From Comamonadaceae bacterium (GTDB lineage Bacteria > Pseudomonadota > Gammaproteobacteria > Burkholderiales > Burkholderiaceae_C): 34,065 nucleotides of DNA. A program made the position numbers and the translations under genes. The notes under the pieces are model-generated. The model did not search any database, had not been told where the DNA came from, and saw only the letters and a program-made list of their open reading frames with translations. Within the stretch, counting starts at the first letter, position 1. Each line of letters starts with the position of its first letter. The DNA is taken from contig CANGLW010000023.1 of NCBI GenBank assembly GCA_947454955.1, forward strand, positions 1 to 34,065, in the 5' to 3' direction. This document shows positions 17,608 to 26,035 of this stretch, piece by piece.

Positions 17608-19218
17608 ATGAACTTCAACTACAACAACCCCTACAACACCACCCGACTGCCTGTTTTCGCGCGCAACGTCGTTTCCACCTCTCACCCCCTGGCTGCACAA
17701 GCTGGCTTGCGCATGCTGCTCAAAGGTGGCAATGCGGTGGATGCAGCCATTGCTGCTGCAGCCACCATCACCATCACCGAGCCGGTGAGCAATGGCTTGG
17801 GCAGCGATTCGTTCTGCATTTTGTGGGATGGCAAAGAACTGCATGGCCTCAATGCTTCGGGCCGCGCGCCGCAAAGCTGGACGCCTGAATACTTCAAACG
17901 CAAATACGGCGACCACACCACGGCCCCGCCCAAACGCGGGCTGGACAGCGTGACTGTGCCCGGTGCGGTGGCCAGCTGGGTGGCCATGAGCGAGCGTTTT
18001 GGCAAGCTGCCTTTTGCTGATTTGCTCGAGCCCGCCATTGAGGTGGCCGAGCGCGGTTACCTCATGCCCACCGTGGTGCAACAAAAGTGGGCTGCGGCCA
18101 CCGATGAGCTGAAAAACCAACCCGGCTTTGCCCAAGGCTTTTTGCCCTGGGGCCGTGCACCGAACGTGGGCGAGCTGTTCCAGTTCAAGGCAGCCGCGCG
18201 CGGTTTGCGTGCGATTGCACAGACCAAAGGCCAAGCGTTTTACGGCGGCGAAATTGCCCACGCGCTGGAAAAATTCGCGGCAGAAAACGGTGCGTCTCTC
18301 AAGGCTTCTGACTTCGCGGCTTACAAGCCCGAGTGGGTCAAGCCCATCGGCAAAGACTACCGTGGCTACACCCTGCACGAGATCCCGCCCAACGGCCAAG
18401 GCATTGCCGCGCTGATCGCGCTGGGCATTCTCGACCAGTTCGATGTGGCCTCTTTGCCGGTGGACGGCGTGGCCTCGCAGCACTTGCAAATTGAAGCCAT
18501 GAAGCTGGCTTTTGCTGACGTGTACAAGTACGTGGCTGAGCCTTCGAGCATGGAAGTCACGGCCGCGCAAATGCTTGATCCGGCCTACCTGGCCAGCCGC
18601 GCGAAGTTGATCGACATGAAAAAAGCGCAAGACTTCGGTGCGGGCAACCCGGTCAAAGGCGGCACGATTTATCTGAGTGCTGCCGATGAGAACGGCATGA
18701 TGGTGAGCTTCATCCAAAGCAACTACATGGGCTTTGGCTCAGGTTGTGTGGAGCCCACCTTCGGGGTGAGCTTGCAAAACCGTGGCCATGCGTTCAGCCT
18801 GGAGCCTGGTGTGAACCAGGTGGCACCGGGCAAGCGGCCTTTCCACACCATCATCCCGGCCTTCCTGACCAAAGACGGTCAGCCGGTGATGAGCTATGGC
18901 GTGATGGGTGCGAACATGCAGCCCCAAGGCCACATGCAAACCTTGGTGCGTATGCTGGACTACGGTCAGAACCCGCAGATGGCGTGCGACGCACCGCGTT
19001 GGCGCTACAACGAGGGCCTGGAGATCAACGTCGAGTCGCATATGGATGCGAACACCGTGCAGGGCCTGGCAGGTTTGGGCCACCGCATGGAAGTCATCAA
19101 CGACTCTTACCAAGACTTTGGCGCCGGCCAGTTCATCTGGCGCGCAGGCAACCCGAAAGTGGAAGGCTACATCGCCGCGAGCGATTCACGCCGTGACGGC
19201 CAGGCCGTCGGTTTTTAA
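17608..19218 (+). CDS. Gamma-glutamyltransferase family protein (cytoplasmic, Ntn hydrolase)
   Basis: Gamma-glutamyltransferases are made as a proenzyme that cleaves itself before a Thr, which becomes the nucleophile, and then hydrolyse or transfer gamma-glutamyl groups such as that of glutathione. This 536-residue protein has the expected order: GGNAVDAAIAAA (about 39-50), RAP around residue 85, LDSVTVPGAV, GGEIAHALE, and the autoprocessing site KGGTIYLSAAD with Thr353 as the predicted nucleophile, then SNYMGFGSG. There is no signal peptide, unlike E. coli Ggt, so it is predicted to act in the cytoplasm, as in the YwrD-like branch. It starts 20 bases after the CHAT gene and lies 12 bases before the SDR gene, so the three may be cotranscribed. 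The substrate could be a gamma-glutamyl compound, an acyl amide or a beta-lactam-like amide. Confidence 0.9.
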   Translation: MNFNYNNPYNTTRLPVFARNVVSTSHPLAAQAGLRMLLKGGNAVDAAIAAAATITITEPVSNGLGSDSFCILWDGKELHGLNASGRAPQSWTPEYFKRKYGDHTTAPPKRGLDSVTVPGAVASWVAMSERFGKLPFADLLEPAIEVAERGYLMPTVVQQKWAAATDELKNQPGFAQGFLPWGRAPNVGELFQFKAAARGLRAIAQTKGQAFYGGEIAHALEKFAAENGASLKASDFAAYKPEWVKPIGKDYRGYTLHEIPPNGQGIAALIALGILDQFDVASLPVDGVASQHLQIEAMKLAFADVYKYVAEPSSMEVTAAQMLDPAYLASRAKLIDMKKAQDFGAGNPVKGGTIYLSAADENGMMVSFIQSNYMGFGSGCVEPTFGVSLQNRGHAFSLEPGVNQVAPGKRPFHTIIPAFLTKDGQPVMSYGVMGANMQPQGHMQTLVRMLDYGQNPQMACDAPRWRYNEGLEINVESHMDANTVQGLAGLGHRMEVINDSYQDFGAGQFIWRAGNPKVEGYIAASDSRRDGQAVGF

Positions 19219-19230
19219 CAGGAGACAACG

Positions 19231-20025
19231 ATGGATTTAGGAATTTCAGGCAAGTGGGCCTTGGTGTGCGGCGCCAGCAAAGGCTTGGGCTTTGGTTGTG
19301 CGCAAGCCTTGGTGCGCGAAGGCGTTCATGTGGTCATCAATGCCCGCGGCAAGGAAGCGCTTGACGAGGCTGCTGCTAAATTGATAGCAGATCCGAAGCG
19401 ACCGCAAGGCACGCAAGTGCTGGCTGTGGCGGTGGACATCACCACCCCCGAAGGTCGCGCTGCGGTGTTCGCACAGCACGCTGATTACGACATGGTGATC
19501 ACCAACGCCGGTGGCCCACCCCCTGGCGACTTTCGCAGCTGGAACCGCGACACCTGGATCAAAGCGGTCGATGCCAACATGCTCACGCCCATCGAGCTCA
19601 TTCAAGCCACGGTGGACCGCATGGCCGAGCGCGGCTTTGGTCGCATCATCAACATCACCTCGGGTGCGGTCAAGGCGCCCATCGACAACCTGGGCTTGTC
19701 CAATGGCGCGCGCAGTGGTTTGACCGGTTTCATCGCGGGTGTGGCACGCAGCAAGCTGGCCTCGCAAGGCGTGACCATCAACAACCTGCTGCCGGGTGCG
19801 TTTGACACCGACCGCCTCAACACCACCATGGCTGGTGCGGCGCAGAAAACGGGCAAGTCGATCGATGAGATCAAAGACATGCGCAAGAAGACCATTCCTG
19901 CGCAACGCTTTGGCACCTCAGAAGAGTTCGGGGCGATCTGCGCGTTCTTGTGCAGCAAGCACGCGGGCTACATCACTGGCCAAAACATCTTGGCCGATGG
20001 CGGGGCTTACCCCGGCACGTACTAA
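19231..20025 (+). CDS. SDR-family protein lacking the canonical Tyr-x-x-x-Lys
   Basis: The 264-residue Rossmann-fold protein has the cofactor loop VCGASKGLGFG (GxxxGxG at 14-20) and the NAGG motif, and ends TGQNILADGGAYPGTY like FabG-type reductases. The catalytic Ser is present (Ser144 in NITSG). Thirteen residues later, where the catalytic Tyr should be, is Ser157, and the Lys four residues on is Arg161 (LSNGARSGLTGF). So the canonical Tyr and Lys are both replaced. A subfamily with SNxxR at this site exists in my memory among bacterial proteins annotated as 3-oxoacyl-ACP reductases, so it is likely a real variant rather than a sequencing error. AGGAG lies before the ATG. A GCTA-TAGC palindrome is embedded at 19373-19390. 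It converges on the lipoprotein gene with a 9-base gap. Confidence 0.9.
   Translation: MDLGISGKWALVCGASKGLGFGCAQALVREGVHVVINARGKEALDEAAAKLIADPKRPQGTQVLAVAVDITTPEGRAAVFAQHADYDMVITNAGGPPPGDFRSWNRDTWIKAVDANMLTPIELIQATVDRMAERGFGRIINITSGAVKAPIDNLGLSNGARSGLTGFIAGVARSKLASQGVTINNLLPGAFDTDRLNTTMAGAAQKTGKSIDEIKDMRKKTIPAQRFGTSEEFGAICAFLCSKHAGYITGQNILADGGAYPGTY
19373..19390. repeat. CTGCTA-TAGCAG palindrome inside the SDR gene
   Basis: CTGCTA (19373-19378) pairs with TAGCAG (19385-19390) over the loop AATTGA. It lies in frame and encodes part of AAAKLIAD, in the helix and loop after the second strand of the Rossmann fold. It shares the GCTA...TAGC ends and the AT-rich loop with the elements in trpS, tatD, ileS and near ribF and purN. 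Confidence 0.5.
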
Positions 20026-20034
20026 GGCGTGGGT

Positions 20035-20466
20035 TTAGCGCGCCCGCTGCGGCGCGGGGCCGGTAGGCAAGGTGCTCTTGGGTGACACCGTGAGCACCGC
20101 CGAGCTGCCGCTCAAGGTGGCGTCGCTGATTTCTACCGTGGCGCTGCGGTCGGCTTTGGTGAACACCAGCAAGCTGGTTTTGCCGCGCACCGCGCTCACC
20201 AGCGTCCAGCCCTGGGCGGGGTAGTTGTCGAGGAAAAAGTTGTAGACGCCTGCGCTGTCTTGCTTGACCTCCAGCACCATGCGCCCCACCCAGTTCTCGC
20301 CCGAGCCCATGATCAACGACTGCGCGTTGTTGATCTTGCTGCCTGTGGGCAAGATGCTGCCCACCATGGCTTCCGAGCCGGTGGTGCTGACAGTTTCTTG
20401 GGTGGTGCTGCAAGCACCGATCAACAGGCAGGCACCAAGGGCCAAGGGGGCAAGTAGCTTGTTCAT
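20035..20466 (-). CDS. Small lipoprotein, function unknown
   Basis: The 143-residue protein has a type II signal peptide: MNKLLAPLALGACLL followed by IGAC, with the lipidated Cys at residue 19. The mature part starts STTQETVSTTG, a flexible Ser/Thr-rich spacer with no Asp at position +2, so it is expected to go to the outer membrane through the Lol system. The folded part (about 65-130) has alternating strands, including YNFFLDNYPAQGWTLVSAVRGKTSLLVF (read in pieces), reminiscent of small alpha/beta lipoprotein domains; I do not recognise the family. An in-frame ATG three codons upstream (20475) is an alternative start. It ends 9 bases from the convergent SDR gene and no terminator is visible between them. 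Confidence 0.8.
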   Translation of the reverse strand: MNKLLAPLALGACLLIGACSTTQETVSTTGSEAMVGSILPTGSKINNAQSLIMGSGENWVGRMVLEVKQDSAGVYNFFLDNYPAQGWTLVSAVRGKTSLLVFTKADRSATVEISDATLSGSSAVLTVSPKSTLPTGPAPQRAR

Positions 20467-20522
20467 GTGAAACATTGTAGGTTGCCCGGGCAGGGGACTC
20501 AACATGGCTACCCCAGCGGATC

Positions 20523-21422
20523 TCAGCGGCGTGAACTCACCACAATGCCGCCCACAATCAGCACAAAGGCCAGCACGTGGTACAGGCGCGGTGGCTCGCC
20601 CAACAGGGCCGATGACAGCAGCGCCGCAAACAGCGGCGTGAGGTTGGCAAAAAAGCTCGCCACCGTAGGGCCCGCGCGTTGGATGCCCGCACCCCAGCAA
20701 CGGTAGGCCAGCACCGCAGGCCCCAAGGCCACAAACAACAAAGCCGCGACCAGTCCCCAGCTCCAGCTGATCTGCGCGGGCGTCAAGGCCCACTCGCCTG
20801 CGGCAAACAAGCCCGACCAGGCCAGACCAAACACAATTTGCGACAGCAAAAATGCGGCCCAGTCGCTGCGAATCTCGGTGGGCTCTTTGCCGGGTTGCGC
20901 CAGCATCCAGCTGTAAAACGCCCAGGCCACCGAGGCCAGCAGCACATACACATCACCCGTCACCAGTTGCAAATCGAGCAGGATGGACCACTGCCCGCGC
21001 GAGAGCACCAGCAGCACCCCGGTCATCGACAAACTCGCCCCCATGAGTTGACGTGGCGTGATCTTGGCGCCAAAAAACAAGCGGCCCACCGCCAGCATCC
21101 AAATGGGCGTGCTGGCTGCCACCAGGGTCACGTTGATGGGCGAAGAGGTGTGCAGCGCCAGGTATTGCAAGGCGTTGTACAGGCCCACACTCAAGCCACC
21201 CAAGAGGGTGAAGCGCCGCCAGTGCGACCACAAGCCCTGGTTTTTCAGCACCCAGCCTGCCAGGGGCAGCAGGCACACAAAGGCGATCGCCCAGCGGAAA
21301 AAATTCAGCGTCATGGGCGGCACCCAATCCCCCACCAGGCGGCCCACCACCGCATTGCCAGCCCACATCAGCGGCGGAACCGTCAACAACAGGGCGGTAG
21401 AGGGGGTCAGGCGTGAGGTCAT
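20523..21422 (-). CDS. EamA-family drug/metabolite transporter (second copy)
   Basis: The inner-membrane protein of 299 residues has two EamA repeats with ten predicted helices. Signature stretches are PPLMWAGNAVVGRLVG in helix 1, NVTLVAASTPIWMLAVGRLFFGAKIT at the end of the first repeat and ANLTPLFAALLSSALLGEPP at the end of the second. It is not closely similar to the EamA protein at 3003-3890, which lacks the WAGN motif, so the two are not a recent duplication. The substrate is unknown. It starts divergently from the quinone oxidoreductase (142 bases apart) and its stop lies 56 bases before the lipoprotein start on the same strand, so the two could share a transcript. Confidence 0.9.
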   Translation of the reverse strand: MTSRLTPSTALLLTVPPLMWAGNAVVGRLVGDWVPPMTLNFFRWAIAFVCLLPLAGWVLKNQGLWSHWRRFTLLGGLSVGLYNALQYLALHTSSPINVTLVAASTPIWMLAVGRLFFGAKITPRQLMGASLSMTGVLLVLSRGQWSILLDLQLVTGDVYVLLASVAWAFYSWMLAQPGKEPTEIRSDWAAFLLSQIVFGLAWSGLFAAGEWALTPAQISWSWGLVAALLFVALGPAVLAYRCWGAGIQRAGPTVASFFANLTPLFAALLSSALLGEPPRLYHVLAFVLIVGGIVVSSRR

Positions 21423-21564
21423 CCACGCACTGTAGCAAGTTCCTTTGTGGGTAAGCGTCGCGCCCTAGTCACCTGGCTGACAAAGTCGGGCGTCCTGGCG
21501 CGTCCGGCATCGGCAAAGTGCCCAAAACCGTGGCACGATAGGCCAAATTTTTTTGGAGATCCTC

Positions 21565-22557
21565 ATGACCATTTCCTCACGCGCCGTTCAAATCACCGAA
21601 CACGGTGGCCCCGACACACTCAAGCTGGTCACTGTGCAGGTGGGCGAGCCTGGCCCAGGTGAAATTCGCATTCGCCACAAAGCCATTGGCTTGAACTTCA
21701 TCGACGTGTACCAGCGCAGTGGCTTGTACCAAGGCGCCATGCCTTTGCAATTGGGCATGGAAGGCTCGGGCGTGATTGAAGCGGTGGGTGAGGGTGTGAC
21801 CCACCTCAAAGTGGGTGACCGTGCGGCCTACGCCAGCATGCCCCCAGGCAGCTACTGCGAGGTGCGTGTGATGCCCGCCAAGTGCGTGTGCAAGCTGCCC
21901 GATGCCATCAGCTTTGAGACCGGTGCGGCCATGATGCTCAAAGGCTTGACCGCGCAGTACCTGTTGAAGAAAACACTGCCGGTGCAAGGTTTGAAAGCAG
22001 GCGACTTCGTGCTGTTCCACGCTGCGGCGGGTGGTGTGGGCCTGATCGCTTGCCAATGGGCCAAGGCATTGGGCTTGAAACTCATCGGCACTGCGGGATC
22101 AGATGCCAAATGCCAATTGGCTTTGGAGCACGGTGCTGCGCACGTCATCAACTACGCCAAGGAAGACTTTGCCGCGCGTGTGAAAGAGATCACCGGTGGC
22201 CAGGGTGTGAAGGTGGTGTACGACTCGGTGGGCAAAGACACCTGGGACAAATCTTTGGAGTGTTTGCAGCCTTTCGGCTTGATGGCCAGTTTTGGCAATG
22301 CCTCAGGCGCAGTGCCACCTTTTGCACCTAACCTGCTGGGTGCCAAGGGGTCCATCTATGTCACGCGCCAAACCCTGTTCACCCATATCTCCAGCCGCGA
22401 AAGCACCCAGGCCATGGCCGATGATTTGTTCGAGGTGGTCAGCAGCGGGGCGGTGAAGATCCGCATCGACCAGCGCTACACCCTGGAGAACATCCAGCAG
22501 GCGCACACCGACCTCGAAGCACGCAAGACCACGGGTTGCACGATCATCACCCTGTGA
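21565..22557 (+). CDS. qor: NADPH:quinone oxidoreductase (zinc-independent MDR family)
   Basis: The 330-residue protein belongs to the medium-chain dehydrogenase/reductase superfamily and reduces quinones with NADPH. Seen: the N-terminal GroES-like domain with GLNFIDVYQRSGLY and PLQLGMEGSGVIEAVGEGV (typical of Qor), no structural or catalytic zinc cysteines, and the Rossmann loop HAAAGGVGLIACQWAK. The C-terminus ARKTTGCTIITL matches Qor. I chose ATG 21565 because GGAG at 21555-21558 lies 6 bases upstream; a TTG in frame four codons earlier overlaps that site. The gene stands alone, with a strong terminator after it. Confidence 0.94.
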   Translation: MTISSRAVQITEHGGPDTLKLVTVQVGEPGPGEIRIRHKAIGLNFIDVYQRSGLYQGAMPLQLGMEGSGVIEAVGEGVTHLKVGDRAAYASMPPGSYCEVRVMPAKCVCKLPDAISFETGAAMMLKGLTAQYLLKKTLPVQGLKAGDFVLFHAAAGGVGLIACQWAKALGLKLIGTAGSDAKCQLALEHGAAHVINYAKEDFAARVKEITGGQGVKVVYDSVGKDTWDKSLECLQPFGLMASFGNASGAVPPFAPNLLGAKGSIYVTRQTLFTHISSRESTQAMADDLFEVVSSGAVKIRIDQRYTLENIQQAHTDLEARKTTGCTIITL

Positions 22558-22581
22558 ACATCGTCAGCTGAGACGGGCAAG

Positions 22582-22618
22582 AAAAAGCCCCGATGCCGTT
22601 ATGGCGTCGGGGCTTTTT
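22582..22618. terminator. Strong bidirectional intrinsic terminator
   Basis: A 16-bp stem (AAAAAGCCCCGATGCC with GGCGTCGGGGCTTTTT, one G-T pair) with a 5-base loop lies between convergent genes. T runs occur on both strands, so it can stop qor transcription rightward and the molybdenum hydroxylase unit leftward. Confidence 0.92.
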
Positions 22619-22641
22619 GTTTGATGCCTCTTGGTTTTACT

Positions 22642-22674
22642 CTCAGTAATGCTCTCAATTTGAGAGCATCTGAG
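22642..22674. repeat. Extended palindrome just downstream of the molybdenum hydroxylase gene
   Basis: ATGCTCTCA (22649-22657) and TGAGAGCAT (22661-22669) form a perfect 9-bp stem over ATT. CTCAG/CTGAG (22642-22646 with 22670-22674) adds five pairs after a 2-base bulge. There is no T tract on either strand, so it is not a classic terminator. It lies 8 bases from the stop of the minus-strand gene and may protect its mRNA 3' end or bind a dimeric regulator. Confidence 0.6.
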
Positions 22675-22681
22675 GATTGCT

Positions 22682-24907
22682 TTAAGCGGCTTTACGCTCA
22701 CCTTCGCTCAAGGCCGTCTTCACACTGGCAGGCGTGAAGGGGATGGTGCGCAGGCGCACACCGGTGGCATCAAAGAAGGCATTGGCAATGGCCGCAGGGA
22801 TGGTGGTGGGCGTTTGCTCGCCCGCACCCCAGCTGGGTTGACCAGGTTGGTCAATCAGCACGGTTTGCACCGTGGGGGTGTCGGGGAAGCGCAGGATGGG
22901 GTAGGTGGCCCAGTCCACGCTGTTGACCGTGCTGCCGCTCCACTGCACCTCTTCCATGAGCGTGCGGCTCACGGTTTGCATCACGCCGCCCTGGATCTGG
23001 TTTTGCACACCATCGGGGTTGACGATCTGGCCGCAGTCATGCGCCACAAACACCTTGGTCACCAAAATTTGGCCGGTGCTGCGGTTGACTTCCACCTCGG
23101 CCACCGTGGCCACATAGGTGATGGCGTTGTTGTAACGCACATAAGAAATACCGCGGCCACGGGTCACGTTGCCCGCATTGACTTGCGTGGCCGAGGGACG
23201 CTTTTGCCAGTTGGAGGCCTTGAGCACCGCGTTGATCACACCAGTGGCGCGCGCGTCGTTCAGGTGCGCCAAGCGGAAGGCGGCCGCATCAGCGCCGGCC
23301 GCTGCGGCCAACTCGTCCATGAAGGCTTCGTTGGCAAAGCTGTTCTCAATGCGGCCGGGGCTGCGCAGGTGCGACGAGCGCAGGAAGGTTTGCTCCACGT
23401 GCTTGGTGGTCACCAAGATGTTGGGCACCGCGTAGGGTGCGCCCGCGTTCTGGAACAAAAAGCCCACCCAGTTGCCAGGACGTGGCACGCCGGTGTCGCT
23501 GGCAGCCAGCAAGGGGAAGTCCAGCGGCTTGAAGGCGGCGATGTGGTTGAGCGCGATGTAGAAGTCGCCCTTCCAGCCGGTGATCTTGCCATTGGCATCC
23601 AGGCTGGCTTCCAGGTCCATGCTGCGCGGTGGGCTCTTGGGGGCCAGCGCAGTTTCGTCTTGGCGCATCCACTGCACACGCACCGGTTTGCCGATCTTCA
23701 TGGCAATCAGCGCGGCATCAGCGGTGGCGTCTTCGTGGCCGTTGCGGCCATAGCAGCCCGAGCCGTCCAGGTACACCAGGCGAATGGCTTCTTTGGCCAG
23801 ACCGGTGATGACCGAGAGTTCGTGCACCATGGAGTGCGTGGCTTGCGAGGCCGACCAGCACACCAGCTGACCCTTTTGGAAATCAGCGACCGCGCATGAC
23901 GGGCCGATGGATGCGTGGGTTTGCACTGCAAAGTTGTAGGTGGCTTTGACGCTGCGCGCGCCGCTGCTCAAGGCCTGAGCCACATCGCCCACTTTTTGCG
24001 TGGCTTCTTCTTTGGCCACTGGCATCTTGCGCCAGGCTTCGAAAATCGTGGCTTTGGCAGGCAGGTCCGGGCCAGCTGTCCAGTTCGCTTGAATGGCTTG
24101 CGAGGCCTTGATGGCCGCCCACTCGGTCTTGGCCACCACCGCCAAGAAGTTGCCCTGACGCACGGTTTGTACAAAGCCGTTCACGCGCTTGGCGGGGGCT
24201 TCGTCAAAGCTTTGCAGGGTCGCGCCGATTTGGGTGGGGCGAATCACGCGGGCGTGCAACATGCCAGGCAGACGCAGGTCGTGCACATAGGGGTGCTCGC
24301 CGGTGACCTTGCCGGGAATGTCCACGCGCGGCACCGACTGGCCCACGAGTTTGTAGTCGGTGTGTTTTTTCACCGCGACTTTGGGGTCGACCTTGAGCTC
24401 AAAACCTTTACCAATCAGGCTGCCGTAGGTGGCGGTTTTGCGGGTGGCTTCGTGGGCAATCACGCCGTCGTTGACCACCAGTTCGCTCACGGGCACGTTC
24501 CATTGCTGAGCGGCGCGTTGCAGCAAAGCCTGGCGGGCATTGGCTGCGGCAATGCGCAACTCACTGCCGCCTTGCGAGATGGTGATGGCCGCACCGGTGA
24601 TCCACTGGTCAGGCGTGGTGGCGGTGTCGCCCATCACCATGTCGATGCGCTTGAACGACACATCGAGTTCATCAGCCGCGATTTGCGACAGGGCGGTTTT
24701 GGTGCCGGTGCCCAGGTCCACCTTGCCCACATACAAGGTGATGCGGTTGTTCTTGTCGATGGTCAGCCAGGAATCCAGCGCGTCTTTGGCCACGCTTTTG
24801 GCAGCGGGCAAGTTGGCCGCGTTGGCCTCACCGGTCAGCGAGAAACCCACAGCCAGCACACCAGCGCCGGCTGCACCGAGAAATTGACGTCGATTGAAGT
24901 TGCTCAT
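22682..24907 (-). CDS. Molybdopterin-binding subunit of an isoquinoline 1-oxidoreductase-like hydroxylase (IorB family)
   Basis: This 741-residue large subunit of the xanthine dehydrogenase/aldehyde oxidase family uses a molybdenum cofactor to hydroxylate aromatic N-heterocycles or oxidise aldehydes. A Tat signal is clear: NRRQFLG (Arg6-Arg7) then an Ala/Gly-rich core ending GEANA near residue 45, so the folded complex is exported to the periplasm. The Mo-site Glu is in WGAGEQTPTT (Glu697), followed by PAAIANAFFDATGVRLR. Other family blocks are GQSVPRVDIPGKVTGEHPYVHD and RSSHLRSPGRIENSFANEAF. The ribosome site AAGGAG precedes ATG 24907. The small subunit gene is 10 bases upstream. I see no cytochrome c domain or gene, so the electron acceptor is unknown. 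The true substrate cannot be deduced. Confidence 0.92.
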   Translation of the reverse strand: MSNFNRRQFLGAAGAGVLAVGFSLTGEANAANLPAAKSVAKDALDSWLTIDKNNRITLYVGKVDLGTGTKTALSQIAADELDVSFKRIDMVMGDTATTPDQWITGAAITISQGGSELRIAAANARQALLQRAAQQWNVPVSELVVNDGVIAHEATRKTATYGSLIGKGFELKVDPKVAVKKHTDYKLVGQSVPRVDIPGKVTGEHPYVHDLRLPGMLHARVIRPTQIGATLQSFDEAPAKRVNGFVQTVRQGNFLAVVAKTEWAAIKASQAIQANWTAGPDLPAKATIFEAWRKMPVAKEEATQKVGDVAQALSSGARSVKATYNFAVQTHASIGPSCAVADFQKGQLVCWSASQATHSMVHELSVITGLAKEAIRLVYLDGSGCYGRNGHEDATADAALIAMKIGKPVRVQWMRQDETALAPKSPPRSMDLEASLDANGKITGWKGDFYIALNHIAAFKPLDFPLLAASDTGVPRPGNWVGFLFQNAGAPYAVPNILVTTKHVEQTFLRSSHLRSPGRIENSFANEAFMDELAAAAGADAAAFRLAHLNDARATGVINAVLKASNWQKRPSATQVNAGNVTRGRGISYVRYNNAITYVATVAEVEVNRSTGQILVTKVFVAHDCGQIVNPDGVQNQIQGGVMQTVSRTLMEEVQWSGSTVNSVDWATYPILRFPDTPTVQTVLIDQPGQPSWGAGEQTPTTIPAAIANAFFDATGVRLRTIPFTPASVKTALSEGERKAA

Positions 24908-24917
24908 CGTGGTCTCC

Positions 24918-25376
24918 TTAAGCCGCGATGGCACGCTTGACGGCGGCCACAATGCGTTGGTGGGTGCCGCAGCGGCACAGGTTGCCAGCCAGGGCGTCGT
25001 TGATCTGCTGATCGGTCGGGTTTTTGTTGGTGGCCAACAAAGCGGTGGCGGTCATGATCATGCCGTTGATGCAGTAGCCGCACTGCACTGCTTGGGTGTC
25101 AATGAAGGCCTGTTGCAATTTGCCGGGTTTGGCGGTGGTGCCCAAGCCTTCGAGCGTGGTCACAGCTTTGCCTTGCACGCTGGCCGCAGGGGTGATGCAC
25201 GAACGTGTGGCCTGGCCGTTGATGAGCACGGTGCAAGCGCCGCATTGGCCTTTGCCGCAACCGAATTTCGGACCGTTGAGACCGAGTTGGTCGCGCAGGG
25301 CGTAAAGCAGGGGGATGTCCTGGTCAGCATCGACCGTTCGGCCTTTGCCATTGACCTTCAAATTCATCTGAGCCAT
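24918..25376 (-). CDS. (2Fe-2S)-binding subunit of the molybdenum hydroxylase (IorA family)
   Basis: The 152-residue small subunit carries two [2Fe-2S] clusters that pass electrons from the molybdenum centre. The N-terminal plant-ferredoxin-type cluster is held by CGKGQCGACTVLINGQ and a later Cys (TRSC). The C-terminal four-helix cluster uses QCGYCINGM and LCRCGTHQRI. It has no signal peptide of its own and would be exported with the Tat-bearing large subunit by hitch-hiking, as is usual for this family. GGAG precedes ATG 25376 at normal spacing. A CATAAT hexamer upstream on the minus strand (about 25446-25451) is a possible -10 element, but I found no convincing -35. Confidence 0.93.
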   Translation of the reverse strand: MAQMNLKVNGKGRTVDADQDIPLLYALRDQLGLNGPKFGCGKGQCGACTVLINGQATRSCITPAASVQGKAVTTLEGLGTTAKPGKLQQAFIDTQAVQCGYCINGMIMTATALLATNKNPTDQQINDALAGNLCRCGTHQRIVAAVKRAIAA

Positions 25377-25519
25377 GGTTTGTCTCCATCATGAGGGCGC
25401 ATTCGGGCATGCGCCAAACCTGCGCCTGTTGCGCGGTGTGCAAATTATGGGGAGCGGTGCGGGTTTTCGCTTGGGTAGTATCCCCAAGGCAGTCCGCTAG
25501 GCGACAGGCGATGCGTCGC

Positions 25520-26017
25520 TCAGGATTTGCTGCGGCGAACGCGCAGCAGTTCATCCAAAATCAGCAGGCCTGCGCCCAGGGTGATGGCGCTGTCGGCCAC
25601 GTTGAACGCCGGGAAGTGGATGCCGGCGTAGTGGAAGTCCAGAAAATCCACCACATAGCCGTAGAGCAAGCGGTCCACCACATTGCCAATGGCGCCACCC
25701 AAAATGCAGGCCATGGCCAGACAAAACAGGCGTTGTCCAGCGTGCGATTTCAACATCCACACAATGACAACGGCGGCCACCGCACCCAGGCCGACAAAAA
25801 ACCAGCGCTGCCAGCCTGAAGCCCCTGCCAGGAAGGAGAAGGCCGCCCCGGTGTTGTGCACCCGCACGATGTTGAAAAAGCTGGTGACCAAGGTGCCTTC
25901 ACCCAGCTGGTAGCTGCCCAAAATCAAGACCTTGAAGAACTGGTCAGCCAGCAGAATCAGCAAAGCCAGCGCCAGCCACAGCGTGAGCCCGGTGTTGAGT
26001 TTTTTACCTTTGGCCAT
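25520..26017 (-). CDS. lspA: Lipoprotein signal peptidase (signal peptidase II)
   Basis: LspA is the inner-membrane aspartic protease that cleaves the signal peptide of diacylglyceryl-modified prolipoproteins. The 165-residue protein has four membrane helices, and the catalytic Asp pair is seen: Asp115 in GNVVDR and Asp142 in FNVADS. Conserved [11 protein letters not shown] (53-63) is also present. It lies 18 bases downstream of ileS, in the widely conserved ribF-ileS-lspA order. The small lipoprotein at 20035-20466 and the LolCD exporter in this window belong to the same pathway. Confidence 0.97.
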   Translation of the reverse strand: MAKGKKLNTGLTLWLALALLILLADQFFKVLILGSYQLGEGTLVTSFFNIVRVHNTGAAFSFLAGASGWQRWFFVGLGAVAAVVIVWMLKSHAGQRLFCLAMACILGGAIGNVVDRLLYGYVVDFLDFHYAGIHFPAFNVADSAITLGAGLLILDELLRVRRSKS

Positions 26018-26035
26018 GGATAGATTGCGCGAGCT

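Noticed and set aside
3003..21422. The two EamA transporter genes as a duplication
   Set aside because: They share only family-level features. Helix 1 motifs and lengths differ and the DNA is not similar.
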